DNA of 64,000 nt, from assembly GCF_024539675.1 (NCBI RefSeq), contig NZ_JAHHIT010000035.1:81389-145388 (forward strand), given 5' to 3'. A program made the translations under genes and the position numbers. The stretch comes from Streptomyces hilarionis. Its GTDB lineage: Bacteria; Actinomycetota; Actinomycetes; Streptomycetales; Streptomycetaceae. This document shows positions 57,975 to 64,000 of this stretch, one piece after another. How positions within the stretch are numbered: the first letter of the stretch is position 1; each line of letters opens with the position of its first letter. The notes under the pieces were generated by a model. It searched no databases. It was given only the letters and a program-made list of their open reading frames with translations, and was not told where the DNA came from.

Positions 57975-59099
57975 ATGTCGAACAGCATGCCGTCGGCGGT
58001 CTTCGACGAGGTCGACGAAATCCGTGAGAAGGTCCGGGGATCGCGCGACGCATTCCGGGACCGCGAATTCCTGCTGGAGCTGGCGCAGCGAATCGCCGAC
58101 GCTCCGAACCTGGGTCGGCAGCCGGCCGCCCGGGCCCTGGTCGAGGATCTCCGGAGCCACGTGCCCGGGGCACGCCTGGACACCGTCAAGACGCACATCA
58201 ACGAGAAGCGCGACAACCACATCTTCTCGCTGTTCGACGCCTCGTACTTCCCCGCCCTGTCGCTGGAGTACCTGACGTACGAGACGCTGCCCACCGACCC
58301 GCACCTGGCCACCCGGTACGCCAGCAACACCATGCCGGTGAACATCACGGGCCGCTCGAAGGGGTTCGCGTCGCGGGTCGTCGTGGCGCTGTTCCCGGAG
58401 AACCACGTGGACGGCGTCCAGCACGACGACGACCTGATCTTCTACTTCATCGACAAGTTCGTCGAGCGGCACAACCGGATCACCCGAAAGATGATCGACG
58501 CGGTGATGGCCGAGGACGCCTTCCCGCTGATCCGAGGTGTCGACGACAAGACGGTCGAACAGGCCTCCTCGTGGTGGGTGCGGCTGCACGAGTACCACCA
58601 CCGGCAGGGCGACATGCCCATCCCGGCCTACCTGCCGGTCAAGAAGCTGAAGCCGCTGGCCGGCCTGGAGGAGTTGCGGGTCGACGTCTCCGCGATGCTG
58701 GTCTGCCTGAACGACCCGCAGCTGCCCGCCCGGGAGGCGCGGCTGGCGTACGAGTACATCCTGTCCGAGCGGCTGCTCCGCTACGCGGTGGAGGGGATTC
58801 CGCGCCCCAACTACGACGCGGTCGCCTCCCAGCTGCTCTTCAACTACCTCGTCGCGCACCACGGGATCGAACTGCGCGGGGACCGGATCCGGCTTCACGA
58901 GGAACTCCCCGAGGTTCTGGCCGAATTCCTCGGCACGATCCAGCGGATCGAACGGGAGATAACCATCGGCGTCCCGGTCGACGACGTCAAGCAGCGGCTG
59001 CTGGAATTCACCAACGAGTACACGGACTATGACGAGGAGGCCAAGGACTACCGGCACATTCCGTTCTTCGCGGAAATCAAGAAGCGCCTCGACGTCTGA
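57975..59099 (+). CDS. DUF6421-like protein of unknown function
   Basis: A 374-aa soluble protein, largely helical. It resembles the actinobacterial DUF6421 group by its core WWVRLHEYHHRQGDMPIPAY and PVKKLKPLAGLEELRVDVSA; the match is from memory, so treat it as tentative. The His-rich motif H205-E-Y-H-H, an upstream HDDDLIFYFIDKFVERHNR segment and a later VAHHGIEL could together bind metal. ATG 57975 is preceded by GAAAAGAAGG. It lies inside the cluster, between the operon and the second PKS gene, with its own terminator at 59123-59154. The upstream region holds GTACATTGC (57890), also seen in the cluster promoter element. An enzyme such as a metal-dependent oxygenase or hydrolase is conceivable but unproven. 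Confidence 0.6.
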   Translation: MSNSMPSAVFDEVDEIREKVRGSRDAFRDREFLLELAQRIADAPNLGRQPAARALVEDLRSHVPGARLDTVKTHINEKRDNHIFSLFDASYFPALSLEYLTYETLPTDPHLATRYASNTMPVNITGRSKGFASRVVVALFPENHVDGVQHDDDLIFYFIDKFVERHNRITRKMIDAVMAEDAFPLIRGVDDKTVEQASSWWVRLHEYHHRQGDMPIPAYLPVKKLKPLAGLEELRVDVSAMLVCLNDPQLPAREARLAYEYILSERLLRYAVEGIPRPNYDAVASQLLFNYLVAHHGIELRGDRIRLHEELPEVLAEFLGTIQRIEREITIGVPVDDVKQRLLEFTNEYTDYDEEAKDYRHIPFFAEIKKRLDV

Positions 59100-59122
59100 G
59101 GTGGCGGCCGGTCCGGCCGGGT

Positions 59123-59154
59123 TCCGGCCGAGCGGGGTGATCTGCTCGGCCGGA
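59123..59154 (+). terminator. Terminator after the DUF6421-like gene
   Basis: An 11-bp perfect stem, TCCGGCCGAGC (59123-59133) with GCTCGGCCGGA (59144-59154), and a 10-nt loop. It separates this gene from the promoter of the second PKS unit. Confidence 0.7.
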
Positions 59155-59233
59155 CCTTCGGCCGAGGACGCCAGGGGAACACCCGGCGAATGTCACGCTC
59201 TGCTTGCCGGACCCGTTGACTGTGTGACTCTCT

Positions 59234-59311
59234 GTACATTGCCCTTGCTGTGGGCGTCCTATAGTGTGACGGATGATCACGAGGAAGCGGAAGTGACGGG
59301 GGTCTCTTCTG
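59234..59311 (+). promoter_or_regulatory. Cluster promoter/leader element, copy 2
   Basis: A 78-bp counterpart of 32507-32586 with the same order: GTACATTG, TATAGT 17 bp after CATTGC, GATGATCACGA and GTGACGGGGGTCTCTTCTG, differing by one 2-nt gap and scattered substitutions mostly upstream. It is followed by a non-coding leader of about 310 bp to the ATG at 59623, mirroring the first copy. It is the likely promoter of the KSQ-type PKS. Confidence 0.65.
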
Positions 59312-59622
59312 GGGGTCTGCGACGGTGCCATCCGCCGCCCGGTGCATCGCCGGCGGCGTGTCGAATGTGAAGTTCCTTCGCCGGTATAGCGCTCGGTATT
59401 TACCGAATTCCAGCGCACGCCACATCTTGATTTCCTGTGCACGTTCTTTTCGCGTGCATTTCCTTCCCGCTCGCGCGCATTCACATCGGTCGTTCCGCAG
59501 GAGCCGCCGCGGGTCCGTCGGACGTTTCGCCGGCGGTCCCGCAGCCCTCCGGCTGTCCGGGGCGAGGCGCGTCCGCGTACCGGCCGCCCGGAACACGACC
59601 GCCAGAAAGGAACACCCCCCTC

Positions 59623-62600
59623 ATGTCCACGCGTCACTCGAGCCGGTCCGAGATCGCCGTCGTAGGCATGGCCTGTCGCGTACCCGGGGCGGACGACCTC
59701 GGCGCCTTCTGGCGGCTGCTGCGCGACGGCGCCGACGCGATCGGCGACCTCCCCGAGGGACGCTGGGATCTCGGCGCCGTCCCGCCGCACCTGCGGCCGG
59801 CCGGGTTCGGGCGCGGAGGGTTCCTGGACCGGGTCGCCGACTTCGACCCGGAGTTCTTCGGCATCAACGCGCGCGAGGCCGCGGCGATGGACCCCCGCCA
59901 GCGGCTCGCCCTCGAGCTGAGCTGGACGGCCCTGGAACACGCCGGCCTGCTGCCCGGGAGCCTGCGTGGCGGCTCCACCGCCGTGTTCCTCGGCGCCACC
60001 GGCGACGACTACGCCACCCTGGTCCACCGGCACGGCGAGGAGGCCGTCTCCCCCTACACGCTGACCGGCCTCAGCCGGGGCGTGATCGCCAACCGGATCT
60101 CCTATCACCTCGGCCTGCGCGGTCCGAGCCTCACCGTCGACGCCGCGCAGTCCTCCTCGCTGGTCGCCGTGCACCTCGCCTGCGAGAGCCTGCGCTCCGG
60201 CGCCACCGACCTGGCGCTGGCCGGTGGCGTCCACCTCAACCTGACCCCGGACAGCACGCTCGCCTTCGCCCGGGCCGGAGTCCTCTCCCCGGACGGCCAC
60301 TGCTACACCTTCGACGCGCGCGCCAACGGCGCCGTCCGCGGCGAGGGCGGCGGCCTGGTCGTGCTCAAGCGCCTGGACGACGCCGTCGCCGACGGCGACC
60401 GGATCCACTGCGTCCTGCTCGGCAGCGCGGTGAACAACGACGGCGGCGGCGCCTCCCTCACCACCCCGGACGGCGCGGCCCAGCAGGAACTGCTGCGCGA
60501 GGCCTACGGGCAGGCCCGGACTCCGGCGGCACAGGTGGCGTACGTGGAACTGCACGGCACCGGGACCAGGACGGGGGACCCGATCGAGGCGGCGGCGCTG
60601 GGCGAGGTTCTCGGCCGGGACCGGCCCGCCGACCGGCCGCTCCTGGTCGGCTCGGTGAAGACCAACATCGGGCACCTCGACGGGGCCGCCGGCGTGGTCG
60701 GGCTGATCAAGGTCGCGCTCTCCTTCGGGCACCGGCTTCTGCCGGCCAGCCTCAACTACGCCGAGCCCAACCCTTCGATCCCGTTCGAACGGCTCGCGCT
60801 CCGGGTCAACGACGCCGCCGGCCCCTGGCCCGAAGGCGCCCGGCTGGCCGGCGTCAGCTCCTTCGGTATCGGCGGCACCAACTGCCACGTCGTGGTCGGC
60901 GACGCCCCCGACGAGGCAGGGACGGAGGAAGAGGCGGAGACCGGGCCCGCCGTGCCGGTGCCGGTGCTGGTGTCCGGGCTGAGCGAGGCGGCACTGCGGG
61001 CCCAGGCCCGCCGGCTGTTGGACCACCTGGAGGCCGACCCCGGCCTTCGCCCGCGCGACGTCGGGTACGCCGGCGTCACCACCCGTACGGTCCTGGCGCA
61101 TCGCGGGGTCGTCGTCGCTGCGGACCGCACCGAACTCCTGGCGGGACTTCGGGCGTTGGCACAGGGCGAGCCGTCCCCGCACGTGGCGGTCGGCGTCGCC
61201 GGACGGCACGCCAAGGCCGTGTGGATGTTCCCCGGGCAGGGCCCGCAGTGGGCCGGGATGGCCTTGGAGCTGTGGGACTCGGCGCCGGTGTTCGCCGCCA
61301 GGATGACCGAGTGCGTGCGGCTGCTGGACGGTCAGGTCGCGTGGTCGCTGCGGGAGGTGCTGGCGGACGACTCGGCGCTGCGGCGGATGGACGTCATGCA
61401 GCCCGCGCTCTTCGCGGTGCAGGTGTCGCTCGCCGAGGTGTGGCGGGCCGTGGGCCTGCGGCCGTCCGCCGTGGTCGGTCACTCCCAGGGGGAGATCACC
61501 GCGGCCTGCACGGCGGGGATCGTCCCGCTCGGGGACGCCCTGCGGCTGATGGTCGAGCGCAGCCGGGCCATCGTCACCCGGCTGTCCGGACACGGCGCGA
61601 TGGCTCTGCTGGCGATGCCGGCCGAGGAGGTGGACCAGGAGCGGGTCGCGATCGGCGCGGTGAACGGGCCGAACTCGGTCGTCGTCTCCGGTCCCGCCGA
61701 GGTCGTGCGAGCGGTGATGGCCGAGTGCGAGGCCCGCGGGGTCCGGGCGCGTACGGTCCCGATCGACTACGCCTCGCACTCGCCGTACGTCGAGCCCGTC
61801 CGCGAGGAGGTCCTGAGAGCGGCCGCCGGTGTCACCGCCCGGGCCGGTGACACCGCGTTCTACTCGACCGTCACCGGCGGCCTCCTCGACGCGCACGATC
61901 TGGACGCCGGGTACTGGTACCGCAACCTGCGCGAGCGGGTGAGCTGGATGGCCGCCGTCCGGGCACTGGCCGCGGACGGGCATGGGGTCTTCGTGGAGGC
62001 CAGCCCGCACCCGGTGCTGACCACCGCCGTCCGGGAGACCCTGGGTGACGATTCGGACGTGGTGGTCCAGGGCACCCTGCGCCGCGGCGAGGGCGGGCTG
62101 CGGCGGCTGCTGCTGTCCATGGCCGAACTGTACGTCCAGGGCGTCGAGCTGGACTGGCTGCCGATGTTCGAAGGCACCGGCGCCCGTAGCGTGGAGCTGC
62201 CCGGCTACGCCTTCCAACGCCGGCCCTACGGGCTCTCCGGCACCGCGCTGCCCGCGCTGCCGGTGCCGGACGTTCCGGCGCCGGCGCCCGAGGCCGACCC
62301 CGTCGCCCCGCCTCGGCGGGCGGCGTGGGAGCCGGCAGACCTGAAGGCCCTGGTGCGGGCCCAAGCGGCGGCCGTGCTCGGCCGCACCGACTCGGGCGCG
62401 CTGGCGGTCGATCACGCGTTCCCGGAGCTCGGCTTCGACTCGGCGACCTCCGTGGAGCTCAGTGTCCGGCTCGGGAAGGCGACCGGGCTGCGGCTGCCCG
62501 TCACCCTGCTGTACGACCACCCGACGATCACCGCCCTGGCCGGCCACCTCCACCGGGAGCTCGCCGGGCCGGCCGCGGAGGAGCAGTCGGCCGCCGTGGA

Positions 62601-64000
62601 CGCGGCCCCGGACGACCCGATCGCGATCGTGGGCATGGGCTGCCGTCTCCCGGGCGGTGTGGCCTCGCCCGAGGACCTGTGGCGCCTGGTCCACGAGGAG
62701 ACGGACGCCATCACCCCGTTCCCCGAGGACCGCGGCTGGAGCCTCGACCGGGAGTACGCCGGCGAGGTCCGGACCGGCGGCTTCCTCACCGGCGCCCTGG
62801 ACCTCGACGCCGACTTCTTCCGGATCAGCCCGCGCGAGGCGCGGGCGATGGACCCGCAGCAGCGGCTCCTGCTCGAGGTGTCCTGGGAGGCGCTGGAGCG
62901 CGCGGGCATCGTCCCGGCCTCCCTGCGCGGCAGCCGGACGGCCGTCTTCATGGGCGTCATGAACCAGGACTACGTCCCCCCGCTGGACCAGACAACGGAG
63001 AGCTTCGGCGGCTATGCCCTGACCGGAGGCACTCCGAGTGTGGCGTCGGGGCGGATCTCGTACACCTTCGGGTTCGAGGGGCCGGCGGTGACGGTGGACA
63101 CGGCGTGTTCGTCGTCGCTGGTGTCGTTGCACCTGGCGGTTCAGTCGCTGCGCTCGGGAGAGAGCACGCTGGCCCTGGCCGGCGGGGCCACGGTGATGTC
63201 GACCGCCGGGATGTTCGTCGAGTTCGCCCGGCAGGGCGGGCTCTCCCCCGACGGGCGGTGCAGGGCGTTCTCGGATGCGGCGGAGGGGACGGGGTGGGCT
63301 GAGGGTGTGGGGGTGGTGGTGCTGGAGCGGTTGTCCGATGCGCGGCGGCTGGGGCATCGGGTGTGGGCGGTGGTGCGGGGTTCGGCCGTGAATCAGGACG
63401 GTGCGTCGAGTGGGTTGACGGCGCCGAACGGGCCGGCGCAGCAGCGGGTGGTGCGGGCGGCGTTGGCGAGTGCGGGGTTGTCGGGTGCGGATGTGGACGT
63501 GGTGGAGGCGCACGGCACGGGGACGCGGTTGGGGGATCCGATCGAGGCGCAGGCGCTGTTGGCGACGTACGGGCAGGGAAGGCCGGCTGAACGGCCTTTG
63601 TGGTTGGGATCGTTGAAGTCGAACATCGGGCATGCGCAGGCGGCGGCGGGTGTCGGTGGTGTGATCAAGATGGTGATGGCGCTGCGGGCCGGGGTGTTAC
63701 CGCGCACCTTGCACGCGCAGGAGCCCTCGCGTCATGTGGACTGGTCCTCGGGTGGGGTGGAGTTGCTGCGTGAGCAGCGGGTGTGGCCGCAGGTGGGGCG
63801 GGCACGCCGGGCGGGGGTGTCAGCGTTCGGGATCAGCGGGACCAACGCGCATGTGATCCTCGAACAGGCCCCGGCGGAGCCGCAGGTGGGGGCGGAGCCG
63901 GCCGTTGCGGGCTCCCCCGGCTTGGTGCCGGTGCCGGTGCTGGTGTCGGGGGCGAGCGCGGTGGCGCTGCGTGCGCAGGCCGAGCGGTTGCGGCTGTGGG
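59623..64000 (+). CDS. Type I modular PKS with KSQ loading module (partial, runs off window)
   Basis: At least 1,459 residues. The loading module has KSQ (about 10-420; active site VDAAQSSS, Gln176 replacing Cys, with HGTGT and NIGH histidines intact), AT (about 520-825; GHSQGE, Ser621; YASH at 716-719 and RMDVMQ pattern, the methylmalonyl-CoA signature) and ACP (about 900-975; GFDS, Ser940). Then module 1 KS starts near residue 990 (DTACSSS, Cys1162; HGTGT; SNIGH) and the window ends in the KS-AT linker. KSQ decarboxylates the bound extender, so a propionyl starter is expected. ATG 59623 follows AGAAAGGA. This is a cis-AT PKS, unlike the protein at 32922. Codon 1359 is TTA (63697-63699). Codon use changes sharply within the second KS. 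Confidence 0.93.
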   Translation, partial: MSTRHSSRSEIAVVGMACRVPGADDLGAFWRLLRDGADAIGDLPEGRWDLGAVPPHLRPAGFGRGGFLDRVADFDPEFFGINAREAAAMDPRQRLALELSWTALEHAGLLPGSLRGGSTAVFLGATGDDYATLVHRHGEEAVSPYTLTGLSRGVIANRISYHLGLRGPSLTVDAAQSSSLVAVHLACESLRSGATDLALAGGVHLNLTPDSTLAFARAGVLSPDGHCYTFDARANGAVRGEGGGLVVLKRLDDAVADGDRIHCVLLGSAVNNDGGGASLTTPDGAAQQELLREAYGQARTPAAQVAYVELHGTGTRTGDPIEAAALGEVLGRDRPADRPLLVGSVKTNIGHLDGAAGVVGLIKVALSFGHRLLPASLNYAEPNPSIPFERLALRVNDAAGPWPEGARLAGVSSFGIGGTNCHVVVGDAPDEAGTEEEAETGPAVPVPVLVSGLSEAALRAQARRLLDHLEADPGLRPRDVGYAGVTTRTVLAHRGVVVAADRTELLAGLRALAQGEPSPHVAVGVAGRHAKAVWMFPGQGPQWAGMALELWDSAPVFAARMTECVRLLDGQVAWSLREVLADDSALRRMDVMQPALFAVQVSLAEVWRAVGLRPSAVVGHSQGEITAACTAGIVPLGDALRLMVERSRAIVTRLSGHGAMALLAMPAEEVDQERVAIGAVNGPNSVVVSGPAEVVRAVMAECEARGVRARTVPIDYASHSPYVEPVREEVLRAAAGVTARAGDTAFYSTVTGGLLDAHDLDAGYWYRNLRERVSWMAAVRALAADGHGVFVEASPHPVLTTAVRETLGDDSDVVVQGTLRRGEGGLRRLLLSMAELYVQGVELDWLPMFEGTGARSVELPGYAFQRRPYGLSGTALPALPVPDVPAPAPEADPVAPPRRAAWEPADLKALVRAQAAAVLGRTDSGALAVDHAFPELGFDSATSVELSVRLGKATGLRLPVTLLYDHPTITALAGHLHRELAGPAAEEQSAAVDAAPDDPIAIVGMGCRLPGGVASPEDLWRLVHEETDAITPFPEDRGWSLDREYAGEVRTGGFLTGALDLDADFFRISPREARAMDPQQRLLLEVSWEALERAGIVPASLRGSRTAVFMGVMNQDYVPPLDQTTESFGGYALTGGTPSVASGRISYTFGFEGPAVTVDTACSSSLVSLHLAVQSLRSGESTLALAGGATVMSTAGMFVEFARQGGLSPDGRCRAFSDAAEGTGWAEGVGVVVLERLSDARRLGHRVWAVVRGSAVNQDGASSGLTAPNGPAQQRVVRAALASAGLSGADVDVVEAHGTGTRLGDPIEAQALLATYGQGRPAERPLWLGSLKSNIGHAQAAAGVGGVIKMVMALRAGVLPRTLHAQEPSRHVDWSSGGVELLREQRVWPQVGRARRAGVSAFGISGTNAHVILEQAPAEPQVGAEPAVAGSPGLVPVPVLVSGASAVALRAQAERLRLW

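Noticed and set aside
59077..63633. A minus-strand open frame of about 1,500 codons opposite the second PKS
   Set aside because: Same shadow effect. The plus-strand frame starting at 59623 contains KSQ, AT, ACP and KS motifs without a stop.
1..64000. CRISPR arrays, tRNA or rRNA genes
   Set aside because: No regularly spaced direct repeats, cloverleaf-type sequence with a TTCRA arm, or rRNA-like conserved block was noticed by eye on either strand.

Overview
The window is high-GC actinobacterial DNA, most likely from the chromosome of a Streptomyces or close relative. Real genes show strong G/C bias at the third codon position, several start at GTG or TTG, and the few TTA codons fall in regulatory or secondary-metabolic genes. 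The gene families are typical of the genus: an LAL regulator, Tat-exported GH78 enzyme, RICIN-type secreted protein, DksA/TraR-like protein, NADAR, OGG-fold protein and type I PKS/NRPS. No rRNA, tRNA or CRISPR array was recognised.

About 0-32.4 kb is an accessory region of short, mostly unrelated transcription units. It holds a three-gene oxidoreductase set (50-3169), a divergent MFS exporter/MerR pair with a clear operator (4164-5907), a CadD-like transporter, secreted proteins (PQQ-like beta-propeller, RICIN-type, SGNH hydrolase, GH78 alpha-L-rhamnosidase-like), a large LAL regulator, and a polysaccharide locus. That locus pairs a hyaluronan-synthase-like GT2 and a small membrane protein with a divergent UDP-glucose dehydrogenase. 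Between these lie many dead genes: an IS481/IS5 chimeric transposase, IS630, ISL3 and IS1380 fragments, a broken SigJ-type sigma factor and a broken flavodoxin-like gene.

From about 32.5 kb to the right edge lies one large hybrid PKS/NRPS gene cluster. The first transcription unit (32.5-56.9 kb) has four genes with 4-nt start/stop overlaps. They encode a 3,907-aa AT-less PKS-NRPS (DH*-ACP-ACP*-DH-KS-KR-ACP-KS0-PCP-C*-A-PCP), a 3,127-aa NRPS (C-A(Thr-like)-PCP-C-A-MT-PCP-C*), a cation/proton antiporter and a flavin-dependent halogenase. A convergent SDR gene and a gene for an unassigned, DUF6421-like protein follow. A second PKS transcription unit begins at 59623 with a KSQ-AT-ACP loading module whose AT motifs resemble methylmalonyl-specific enzymes, followed by a KS; it runs off the window.

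The two PKS units are preceded by nearly the same 80-bp promoter/leader element and by long leaders of about 350 bp, so they are probably co-regulated. All three megasynthase genes carry a TTA codon, one of them at codon 5, pointing to bldA-dependent translation. The inferred product is a halogenated polyketide-peptide made by a mixed cis-AT/trans-AT line, with a Thr-like residue and a methylated (probably N-methyl) residue. A trans-acting AT, a thioesterase and the rest of the PKS must lie outside the window. I did not recognise the cluster as a named pathway.
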